A stretch of 64,000 nucleotides of DNA, from positions 3,383,001-3,447,000 of the forward strand of contig CM055605.1 of NCBI GenBank assembly GCA_029379385.1, in the 5' to 3' direction. The notes under the pieces were generated by a model that had not been told where the DNA came from, searched no databases, and saw only the letters and a list, made by a program, of their open reading frames with translations. Below, piece after piece: positions 54,069 to 64,000 of this stretch. A program made the position numbers and the translations under genes. The stretch is from Quillaja saponaria (lineage: Eukaryota > Streptophyta > Magnoliopsida > Fabales > Quillajaceae). The number at the start of each line of letters is the position of its first letter. The stretch's first letter is position 1.

Positions 54069-56069
54069 TCATCCATGGGTGCACCACTGCCTATTACCAG
54101 GAACCCATTTTGGGCATTTTGGACTGAAATAATTGGAAACAACTTTGGAGTTCAAAAGGTCCACAGTTGGAGCATGTTTCACACATCTTGGAGTCTTGTA
54201 CTGGTTTATTGATGCACCAAGATGGTTGAGAGCATAGTCCATGAGTTTGTCAAATGTCCCATTTTCCACTACCTTAATTTCCAGTGGCCCAATTGACTTA
54301 TCTGAAACTCTGCCTTGCCGGTAAACACTGTTGAGTGATTCTTCAACAGCCAGGCAACAATCTTCAAAAATAGGAGGAGGAATTGAGGTTTGCTCACTCA
54401 GGCTAATCTCCCAATACAGAACATAGTGGCCTGGTATGGTTGACGTATCGGCATAGCTTGTGTATTCTACGAGTGATGCATCAAACTGTATAAGATGGTT
54501 AGCTGCATTCTCCACTGCATTTTGTAACTCAACTTCGTCGGTTTTATCAGAATCAATGCTAAGTACAACATTCTTCCGACACACAAAATTAAACTGTGGA
54601 GCCTTGTTTTTAAATCCTACTACACGTAGAAGGTCACCAACCTTGTATCTATAGAGGCCTGCACATACACAAGTCCATAATATTAGTCATGACGGAAAAA
54701 AAAAAAAAAAAAAACTTATACAATATAGTTATATATAAAATTGGTAAACTCCACCTGCATAAGTGGTGACTACTAGCTCATATTCTTGACCCATTTTAAC
54801 ATCCACAAGATCAACCAATTCTTGATTTGTCTTCTCACTAATGATTTCAGCCAGGTCGGAAATTGAATTGATGCAGCCAAATTTCCTATTGAATGGCAAG
54901 AACTCAAAATAGGCCATGGTGGGAAGCAGGGTGTAAGAGACATCACTTGGCTTACATAAAGGATTCAAATTCAGACCAAAGTAACACTCTGAGGATGCGT
55001 ACATAGTACAAACCAGAGGAAGACCATTGCTATAGTAATCCAAAACTGGAACGTATTGAGACATTGTTCCAGTCACAATAACATCAATGTACTTGGTATT
55101 AGGCCATAACCTTGTTATGATCCCTTTCCATGATTCTTTAACACATTCAGCTGCTATAAAATCTGCAAGCCTGGGGTTTGTTGGTTTGAGAATTCTCATA
55201 ACAGCTTCTCTCACTGATAGGTCAGTGATTTTGGGGTCTAGGGTACCTGTTCGTATATCGTTACATAAAAGAACCCAATTCTTTTCTAAGAACTTAATGG
55301 AACGAATAAAACCAGAAGCAAAAACAGCCCCAACACGAAGAACTTCCTCGTTTTGACAAAGCCCACAAAGCAATTGGGAATACATGCTCTGATACGAATC
55401 GGTGCAGAGAATTGTTTCATTGGGGCTGGTGTAGTTATTAGAACGATCATAAGGCCTGTCCTTAAAATGTGAGCTTTTGTAATAGCTAGTTAGAACAGGA
55501 CGAGCAACAAGTCCTCCAAGAGTCTTGGCTTCTGACTTTATGAACAAAAGATACATCCCTTTGCCATTGTCCAAACCCGGAACAAATTGGTCCATCACTG
55601 GCATCAAAAGGCTGTAAAGCAATGACCTCCTCTCTAGCTCATCTTCTATTGTTGGCATCAATTTTCTCTCCCCTCCTGATGTGCCAGAGCTATGTACACA
55701 TGCATATATAACAGCAAATCCCATATCAGTTTAACACATGCATTTAAACCCTTCAAAACAAAATCTGATTTTTTTATGCAGGACATGCACTCACCTAGTT
55801 AAGAATTCAGAAATGGGTTTGGAACATAAAATTGGAGAGGTATCCCCATTAGCAATACGATCAATATCTGCCTTTATATCCTCGTAATCAACCACAGGCA
55901 TTACCTTCTTAAAATTCTCTTTGTCTATATGCCCTTCAAGGCCATGTCTTTGAAGATACTCAACGTTGGCATTTTGAGAAAGTATTTCAGAAAGAACCCT
56001 TTTTTGAACTTCATCCGCATTGCTGGTAACATCCTCTATGAATTGCAAGGCATTAGAAGTTTCTGGCAT
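54069..56069 (-). CDS. GH3 acyl-acid-amido synthetase (intact, group II auxin-conjugating type)
   Basis: Three exons: 56069-55795, 55689-54755 and 54658-54069, 1800 bases and 599 residues, phases consistent. ATP/AMP motifs of the firefly-luciferase superfamily are intact: SSGTSGGE at 92-99, YASSECYFG at 322-330 and YRYKVGDLL at about 406-414. Conserved IDSDKTDE and [15 protein letters not shown] follow. Length, exon layout and the [14 protein letters not shown] region resemble GH3.1-type enzymes that couple indole-3-acetic acid to amino acids and so lower free auxin, but the substrate is not proved by sequence. The gene is the first of a run of GH3 sequences on the same strand (63.0 and 63.9 kb). 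No lesion is seen. Confidence 0.93.
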
Positions 56070-56268
56070 GGCTAACTAGGGAAAAGAATGATCAATGGAA
56101 CTAGCCTACATGTATATATATACTAATTGGTGAGGAAAATAAAATAGTATTTTATTTTTCCGTCTCTTTGCTAAATGGAGAAAAAGGTTTACTCAATGAG
56201 AAAGAAAGGAGAGTTGAAAGCACAGAAGTTGGAATACTGGGTTTAAGAGAAAGTGAGAATGAGGGACA

Positions 56269-56276
56269 TATTTATA
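56269..56276 (-). promoter_or_regulatory. TATA box of the GH3 gene
   Basis: TATAAATA on the minus strand, about 200 bases upstream of the GH3 start, followed at once by TGTCCC, a variant of the auxin response element core. Confidence 0.6.
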
Positions 56277-56562
56277 GGCAGCATACGAAGATACCTAGTA
56301 ATTGTTAACTTAACCAGGCAAAAGTGCCTTTTGCTACTCATCAGGATTCAAACCTTGGTAGTGTTGGAGATATTAGTTTCCAACTCATTTTCTTCTCCTA
56401 AAACTTTGAGAGTGCTTATCGGACATAATATTTTTATCTCTTTGTTTATCAAAATTATTCCTTGAATTGATGAAATTATTAGAACCTCTCTTGATGAAGA
56501 AATTTTTAACTCTATTCGTGCGTTAAAATAAACTGATTGTTATAATTGATAAACTCATGCAA

Positions 56563-56564
<2 letters not shown>

Positions 56565-56625
<61 letters not shown>
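56565..56625. repeat. (AT)n microsatellite
   Basis: A perfect alternating AT tract of 61 bases in the GH3 upstream region. It is likely to vary in length between individuals. Confidence 0.97.
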
Positions 56626-56628
<3 letters not shown>

Positions 56629-57113
56629 GATTTAAATTATTTAGTAGATATACGTAATTCATGATGTCATGTATTTAATATGCTTATGAATATGAAAATG
56701 ACAGTAGAGTAAGAATTTAAAATTAAGATAATGATATTGTATCACTTATACATTAATATCTTGTATAGAGTTTTGGAATTCGCTTCCACTAAAGTTGCAT
56801 TTGATTCCTTGATTTTGCACGCGAAAGCACACACTCAATGAGAGATGGCTATGCACAACATCGTATTTGGATGATGATTTTGGGGTTGGGAAGATATATG
56901 GACAAAAAATAGGTTGATGCCTTTCGCAATATTAGAGGAAGAATATATCCCATGCAATTATTGGGATTACCAACTTCCAAAGTTATTCCCAAAATAAATT
57001 TTTGCTTAACTAAACTTGCACGTCTGTTCTTTCCTCTTCCTCTAAAAAAAATTGGTGATGGTATTATGAACATGTCATCAACCCTAAATCCAATTTAATT
57101 CAGATACTGTAGG

Positions 57114-57295
57114 CAGTTGACTAGGTGGTCCAACACCGCCCATAGCTCCGGCTGTCTCCTATTGAACGTAACAGTCACTTTCAGTGGCCACGTGTTTCAT
57201 ACCCCTTGCCAGCCCCCACACTCTCTCTAGTCTTTCCCCATGTGTCACGGTCAACCCATGTAAAGCGACTGTTCCTTGAGGCATTTGATTGAAAA
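57114..57295. promoter_or_regulatory. GC-richer island with auxin- and G-box-type motifs
   Basis: In very AT-rich surroundings this 180-base stretch has balanced composition. It contains TGTCTC (57153-57158, the canonical auxin response element core), a G-box CCACGTG (about 57188) and TTGAC/GGTCAAC boxes. It lies about 1.1 kb upstream of the GH3 gene, so a distal control role is possible. Evidence is motif content only. Confidence 0.35.
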
Positions 57296-60200
57296 AGGAC
57301 AATTTTTTTGATTCAAACAACATAAATTAAAATTTTGCTATATTATAATTTACTTTAATACTTATAACTTAAAAAAGAAGAAGTTAAAATCAATTATTTA
57401 TAATTTTAAATTGAATTAATATAGTCTCTGTCATTATTTTTGACTTAATAAAAGATAACATAGACCAATAATTTTACATTACTAAATAAAATATGACATG
57501 CTAACGTATATGTCTCAAATAAAATTTTTAATTTTAAAACATATATAAAATAAACAATTAAAACTATGAATCATTGATATTAATATTATATATGATGTCA
57601 ATATGTACATAATGTCTTGAATGTGGTTTAGTCATTTCTAGTTAAGTCAATTTGGACTAAAAATGATAGCATAGACCATATTAGCTTGATTTTAAACATG
57701 AGTAATTGATTTTAATTATTTAAACTATAAGAACTAAATAGAATTTTAATGCAAACTTTAGAGATGAAAAGTGTAATTTAATCTAAAATTTAACTAACAT
57801 TTATATCCTTGTCCATATGATCTATTTCCCCACAACTCAAAGAAAGTGCAATGGCGACAGAATTGATTACTCATTATCATGAGCGGGAAACAGACAAAGA
57901 AAGTTTAGGTTCCATTTGCATGCACCATTGATAGTTGCTTTTAAGTTCAAGCTAAGAAGGGGAACATGAATTTAAGGCTAACAAAATAAACACGGATGCA
58001 AAATACAATTGAGACAATGGAATCATTTTTACTATGCAAAAACAGTACTGTTTTCCAGGTTTGGAATGCATGCATGACATAAACTAATGTGGGTAGTAAA
58101 GTACAAAATACACATTAAGTTGACCCATTTCTGTAAAAGAAAAAAAAAACAGTAATTTAGAGATCGATTATGCTTGTAAGTATTGGATTAATTAGGTAGT
58201 CCACTTGTCTGTCTACTTATATTAGGTATTAACTCCTATAAATTAACTACTACCTACAGTGGGGGAAACGCAGCTGTAGTTTACAATCTTTGGTTTCTAT
58301 ATAATAGACCATTCATTCTCATGCTCGCATACGCCATAGTGATATTATTTTACTCAATGTGTAGCTATCAAGAATGGTCCTAAGGTTTGGAGCTTCTTCT
58401 TCTTTGTTTCCCCATAGCAATGCAGAATTTGATCATAGGGTCTAGTAAAAGCATTAACACAGGCTAATTGTTTATACAGATGCAAACTCTTGATTAGAGG
58501 TTTCTGTGATTTTGGGTAGAAATAGGATAACACTTATCCAAAGCTGAAAAGCATGAAAAGATAGTTCAGCAAAAGTAGATGACTGAATAAGCCCACTAAT
58601 TAAACTTCTAATCACCAAGCTAGTACAGACTACAGATTAAAGTTAACAAAAGTCTGTTCATTTCTTTGCTTTCTTATACAAGAAGAAGTCTATAAGATTT
58701 AGTTCTTGGAATTTTCAAGTTGAATTTAAGCCTACATAGCTAGCTATATTCATGGTATGAAAATGAGCCTTACTGTCCATCTTTTCATGTCACGAGTTTG
58801 GCTAACATGTGGGGGCACTAAAAATTTGAACGTACTGTCTTTTAATTTAGGATATGCATGCATGATTGTGAGTATGAAGAGGGGACATTGCATTTGAAAT
58901 CACTTTTTCCGAAGGATTTTCTGTGCCTTTTGCCTTGTTGGGTAGGTAAAAGAAAAAGAGAGATATACAGAGTGGCAAAAACATAAGTCCGGCAAACTTC
59001 GATGGGGAGCACATTCATATTCATGTTGATAGAATTGAGTAAAATGACCAAACAGTACACCAAATGCGTCTTTCTGGAATTCCATGCATGTTGTGGATGA
59101 CCCAACTTTCCAATAGAAACAGTATCGAGGATTTTGTAATAGATTTGCAGATGGCATCCAAGATTTTGCAACTTTAATTGTTCCCGTTATCACAACTAAG
59201 CAACTAGAAAATGTGAGTGTAAAAGAAATAGAGAACTGTTATTTGTGTCTTATTGATATTTGTCCAGAAGAGATCAAAGGTAAGGGGAAGACATTATTAT
59301 TATGTTATTTTCATTCTGTTGCATACTTGCCCAGATTTTATGGAAGGAGATAAAGTTAGAATCAGAGAACTAATGACACAAACCACTGTTTCTTATCACT
59401 ACCACTCTTTAACATTCTTGGCCTTCTTTTCTATGTTGCTATTTGACTTTCCCAAGCAATGATTTATATGTACTATGCATGAACATGTCTTGAACATCAA
59501 CAAGACACATTAAAATGGCTGAAGAAACAAAAAAGAGAGAGAGAGAGAGTAGTTGTTATCAATGTTTCTTTTATTTACAGGTGGTATTCGAAACTACAAA
59601 AATAATTAAGATTTTATTGGTCACGACTTTCATAAAATTATTTGAATACATGAAATTAATGAAAATCATGTAAATTTTTTAACACTAGACTAATCCATTG
59701 GAGTGTTGTTATATCAACGTTGTAATTAGCTAGGTACAGAAGCTTATATGCAAATGTGTACATGGAGAAAAAACAAATATAATGGCAGACAAACTATCAT
59801 AGAGGATAACATTGTGTAGGGAATTATTTAAAACATGCTTTTTGGTTTGATACGGCTGCTAATTTAGATGACTAAACAAGAACCTGTTCTCATTCCTCCC
59901 ACGGGACCACCATACATGTTCCAATAATTTCATGAAGATAACCAACAAAAATAAATCTATTGTGATCCATATGTTTATGATATTTCTTATCTGCACCAAG
60001 GGAATTTTTCTTTGTAGTGAAACGTTTTTTATTATATTTTAAACTATCCACATTTTAAAGAAAACATTGACTTTTCAACAAACATTCTAATGAGGGTACA
60101 TTTATCAAACTAACAACTTCTAATATTTATAAAAGGATATCTGTAAAAATAAAATTAGAAAAATCGTCCATGTTATCAAATTTTGAGATGTAGTATTGGT

Positions 60201-62990
60201 ATTTAGGAAATTCTTTTTCCTTTAAGCAACCATGAACTAAATAATTGTGTCCTCCACTCAATAGCTAACTTTCACCAAAAAACAAAAATAAAAATTGTAA
60301 CACATAAATATCACATGTGAAAAGGCTTATATAATTTAATTTATAGTCAACTTAAAAATTTATATAAGAATAAATAGTATTATAATATATTATTCTATTT
60401 AATTAAAATTAAAAATTGTGATTGATGTTTGTAGTATTTTGTTTTTTTTTTTGTGCAACTGGGCTTATACCCCAAAGACCAAGACAATTGTATTAGACAC
60501 AGACTGTGGGCTAGCTGGACTTTCAGCAAGCCCAGACTAAAAACTTAAAAGCCCATATTCATCGTCCTAATAAATGTGAAATAAAATATTTCTTATTATA
60601 ATTTATTATCATTTTATGATCCCCAGTGTATGATGAAAACAAATTAAGAGGCTTTGTTTAGTACTGGCAAGAAAATATGAATCACACCCACAAATTGTCA
60701 ATCAATCATATATAAAAATTAAGAGGCTTTGTTTAGTTTAGATTTAGATTGGTTTTACGTCTACAAATAATTATAAAATTAGTAGTTGACTTTGCTATAC
60801 TCGTGGGTATTAAAATAATAACAGCAAACCACGTTGATGAATTAAAGAATATTATTAACCCATGTGATTTTTCATGTGCTTAATTATAAAAAGAATTAAA
60901 TAAACTTTTGACATGTAGTTTATATCGAATTTTATTTTCATATCTATTACTTAAAAAGCAGCAATTAAATTCTTGTAATTTTAAAATTGGGTCAATTACA
61001 TTCTTACAACGCAGGTAATCGAGTTATAACACAATTGTGAATTACTAGTATAGGCATAATATATAATAAGTTGAAGAATGTTAATATACAGAAAATTTAT
61101 GAGTCCTTTTATTATTTGTTTCAATTTTTATTTATTTTAAAATATAATATGTTACGATTTATTAGTTTATAAAAATGTTAGTAGTTTGACTTGTGATCCT
61201 AGTGGGAATTTATGAAACTAAATGAAAAATCTGTTGGAATTTGTGGTGATTCATAATTTTGAGAATATGAATGTAGAGCTTAAAAGAATAAAAATGCATG
61301 AACTATTAAGTTAAAGGAATGTAGTGATGTGTGTGCGTGAATGAGTTCATGTATGTAATTAATGTCTAGAGTTTTTATGGATCTATATAAAGAACTTGAG
61401 CCATTGAGTTGTTACGATGAAGTACGTACATCAACTAACAAAGAATTGGGCGTACTGGTAAGCAAGTTGTATTTTCAGAGTAAAAACATAAGTTCGAACA
61501 TTGGAAGAAGTAATTATTGGGAGGGTCATCCTAGTCACGACAGAACCCGATAGATTAATTAGTTTCGCAGCAATGGGAAAACCTGGAAAAACAAAAAGAA
61601 GTATGTACATCAAAGATTAAGAATATAAGCCTCCTTACTTCATATTGAGAGTCTACCAACATCATCTCTTCTAGGAGTTTTGTACGGCTTATGCCATATA
61701 TCTCTCGTTACCAAATAAATAATGTCCCACTAGCACAACACACATTGTATTCATATATAAGTAATTTTTGTTATATATAGGTTCTGCTATACACTCCCGT
61801 AAATAAAAATTTAATATGGTATCAGAATTTTATTGTAGCAACTCAAACTAAATTTCATTATGGTATCATATCTCTGCTATAGCAACTCAAAATTTCACCA
61901 TAATACTAGTGAAGTTCATTATATAGATGGTCTAAGTAATCTAGACATTAATTATATACATGAACTCATTCACCAACTCACTAGATACACTTAACTTAAT
62001 AATTCGTGATTTTATCCTTGTAGGCTCCACATTCATATCCTCAAAATTGAGAATTACCACAAACTCCAACAAAAGAAAAGTCGGTGAAGTAACCCACTTT
62101 TCTGCCATCTTCTTCTTCACCATATCATTCTTAAATTTGATGCTGGAAAACCACGTTATGATTTAAGAATTATGCCCGGTGCTGCACATGTAGAACCTTG
62201 GGTTTTAGAATATTATATTAAACTGAAGTGGTTTACACATGAAAAAATGAAACCAAAAAAAAAAACATAAACCAAAGTTTTAACAGGCAGTAGATTCTAT
62301 GTGATAGTTCAATTTAATTTAAGTTATTTCTCAATTTTTGAAACAAATCATTTAAGTGAGTGAATTCAAATTAATTAAATTAAATTATAGTGTGTGGAAT
62401 ATTATTATAACTAATAAATTCATTTCATCTTAATACTTTTACAAAATTACTCTTGCATTAGTAAAAAATAAAAAAAAATTCCTACAAAAGTAACTTAAAT
62501 TATTAGTATAGGTCTAATTAATACATTATAAGGAGGGAAGAGAAATGAGGGGAAGGGGAGGGAAAAGAAAGAAAGGAAAAGATGAAATGAGAAATGGGAA
62601 ATGAAGAAAAAGGATAGGTTGTGATTTTTGAGATATGGATACGAGGAGAAGTAAAATTTAAAGGTATATATGTATTTTAATCTAATAAATTGAATTCTTA
62701 ACAAATCATATCAATTTTGATGAGAATTCAAAATTAAAAAAATGTTATAAAATATGATTTAGAGTGAATTGAATTCTCATGAAAGATAGATACCAAATAT
62801 AATATTTTAATCAAAATTCATTTAGAATAAATTGAATTCCACAATTTTTATGGTTTCAAACACATTCTAAATACATTAACGAGTTGGAGACCATATGTAT
62901 TTGTTTAACAAATTAGTAAGATATTTAGGAAATTTATAATTATTTATTTAAAATTGCAAGCTCAAATAAGAAAAATAAAAATAAATTATT
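57296..62990. other. Gene-poor AT-rich stretch
   Basis: About 5.7 kb with no supported gene. Short frames near 58842-59193 and 61362-62166 overlap in several reading frames and show no family resemblance. A (GA)n run lies near 59533-59548. TGGGCT-type motifs occur around 60460-60560. I see no complete transposable element. Confidence 0.5.
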
Positions 62991-62993
62991 TTA

Positions 62994-63285
62994 TTAATAA
63001 GTAACCCACTTTGGACATTTTGGACTGAAATAATTTGAAACTACATGGGAGTTCAACAGCTCAACAATGGGAGCGTGTTTCACACATCTAGGCGTCTTGT
63101 ATTGGCTTGCTGAAGTACCCTTGCTGAGTGAACAGTCTATATGCTTGTCAAACGTTCCATTCTTCACTACCTTGATTTCTAATGGCCCAATGGACTAGTC
63201 AACTACTCTCATAAGCCTGTATATACTGCTCAGTGATTCTTCTATTGCAAGGCAGCAATCCTCAAAGACATAGTCAGGAATTTGG
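62994..63285 (-). pseudogene. GH3 C-terminal fragment (broken)
   Basis: The minus strand encodes a clear GH3 end: FEDCCLAIEESLSSIY, then [30 protein letters not shown] and CPKWVTY before TAA 62996-62994. An in-frame TAG at 63197-63195 replaces the Lys found at this place in the intact gene (DKSIGP). Upstream of about 63285 the GH3 match stops abruptly, so the remaining 80 per cent of the gene is missing. It is a truncated duplicate of the GH3 gene at 54-56 kb or of its neighbour at 63.9 kb. Confidence 0.88.
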
Positions 63286-63350
63286 TGCACTGCTCTGTGA
63301 AATAGTCCCTGGCTAAATGTTAATAATCCTCAATCATCAACTGAATCAAT

Positions 63351-63570
63351 TCAAGCATTCTTGAGCTCTTCTTGCAAAGTCTGTTCTAGCAAAAACCAGA
63401 AATCTTCCATCAATTCCGGACTTAATCTGAACATCAAAACGCAACATTTCATCTGATTCAGAGCACCATCACTGTCAAGATCACCTTCCATAGTCATGCT
63501 CACAAGCTCCTACTCCTTCAAATCCTTCAAACCCTGAAGATAAATTTTATGGGTACCTTCCCCACCTATT
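63351..63570 (-). pseudogene. EF-hand protein fragment, KIC/PBP1 type (broken)
   Basis: The minus strand reads LQGLKDLKE, then TAG (63512-63510), then ELVSMTMEGDLDSDGALNQM and CCVLMFRLSPELMEDFW, ending KNA before TGA 63353-63351. The EF-hand loop DLDSDGALNQM and the following VLMFRLSPELM are the signature of the small calcium-binding proteins KIC and PBP1 (partners of a kinesin-like calmodulin-binding protein and of PINOID kinase). The N-terminal half is not recognisable and a stop interrupts the frame. It is a relic inserted between two GH3 sequences. Confidence 0.8.
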
Positions 63571-63922
63571 GTACTTCAGATTTGGGTTTCGATAACAAGA
63601 GTTATTTTCACATGAAAAAATAATAATAATAAAAAATAAAAGTAAAGAATTTATATATATAGTGTTTAAATTTGTTCAATATTCTGTACGTAGCCCTGGT
63701 GAACTCCTTGGGCCACTTCTCCCATGACTTCTTTGACTTTAGACGTTTATGAACAAAGAAAAGAAGAAAATTTAACACTTGGTCTTAACTCAAATGTTAT
63801 TAGCATTTTCAAATTGAAGCTCTAGCATTTCTCATATATAATGTACACAAACTGGTAATTAATTAATCTTCCATGCATAATAATACACCATTTTGTTTTC
63901 CATTCATGGATGCATGCGCTGC

Positions 63923-64000
63923 CTATGAATAAGAAACCCACTTTGGGCAAGTTGGGCTGAAATGATTTGAAACCACATTAGAGTTCAATAGCTCAATAAT
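63923..64000 (-). CDS. GH3 family gene, 3' end only (partial)
   Basis: The last 25 codons of a further GH3 gene, ending VELLNS-type sequence as IIELLNSNVVSNHFSPTCPK then WVSYS and TAG at 63925-63923. It runs off the right edge, so I cannot judge whether it is intact. It closely matches the ends of the two GH3 sequences to its left, showing a GH3 tandem series on the minus strand. Confidence 0.85.
   Translation of the reverse strand: MIELLNSNVVSNHFSPTCPKWVSYS

Noticed and set aside
58842..59193. Two overlapping frames of 97 and 109 codons on the minus strand
   Set aside because: Overlap in different frames, no domain, AT-rich surroundings; chance frames in a gene-poor stretch.
62000..62720. 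Purine-rich tract (62530-62600) and short frames
   Set aside because: Simple sequence on one strand produces the frame; no evidence for a gene or an array.

Overview
The window is nuclear DNA from a flowering plant, very probably a woody rosid eudicot (Sapindales such as Rutaceae would fit, but I cannot prove the family). The evidence is AT-rich intergenic DNA, short GT-AG introns, a tRNA-Tyr gene with an intron, and single-copy plant genes: ATXR3, SCL32, an NPH3 protein, XTH9, a DREB2-type AP2 factor, FLA20/21, MEF22, an F-box/FBD protein and GH3. Nothing indicates bacterial, viral or organellar DNA.

Layout. 1-3.3 kb: 5' part of the H3K4 methyltransferase gene ATXR3 (minus strand, runs off the left edge). 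4.8-5.1 kb: a small unknown gene (minus). 5.3-9.0 kb: AT-rich DNA with a degenerate tandem repeat and a MITE-like element. 9.2-10.6 kb: intronless GRAS gene SCL32 (plus). 11.4 kb: tRNA-Tyr (minus). 14.7-17.5 kb: an NPH3-family gene (plus) with one extra base that breaks the frame. 18.6-32.6 kb: a terpene synthase (TPS) cluster. 34.0-36.1 kb: XTH9 (plus). 38.8-40.7 kb: DREB2-type factor with a spliced leader (plus). 42.6 kb: small type I membrane protein (plus). 43.7 kb: fasciclin-like protein (plus). 46.9-47.6 kb: membrane-anchored methyltransferase-like protein (minus). 48.3-50.5 kb: DYW-type PPR editing factor MEF22 (plus). 51.9-53.8 kb: F-box/LRR/FBD protein (plus). 54.1-56.1 kb: intact GH3 acyl-acid-amido synthetase (minus). 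56.3-63 kb: gene-poor. 63.0-64.0 kb: a broken GH3 3' end, a broken EF-hand gene of the KIC/PBP1 type, and the 3' end of a further GH3 gene running off the right edge.

The most informative region is the TPS cluster. It holds one intact seven-exon TPS-b-type gene (24050-26774, 595 codons, both metal-binding motifs present) and four relics. The relics are a seven-exon TPS-b pseudogene, a 5' piece of a TPS-g-like gene, a nearly full-length TPS-g-like pseudogene and a single exon scrap. Comparing flanks shows that a head-to-head pair (TPS-b minus, TPS-g plus) was duplicated in tandem. The left copy then lost the DNA between the two genes and decayed. A MITE sits in only one of the two copies.

The other genes are ordinary, mostly single-copy genes for chromatin, transcription, cell wall, organelle RNA editing and hormone conjugation. 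I found no CRISPR-like, phage-like or otherwise unprecedented system.
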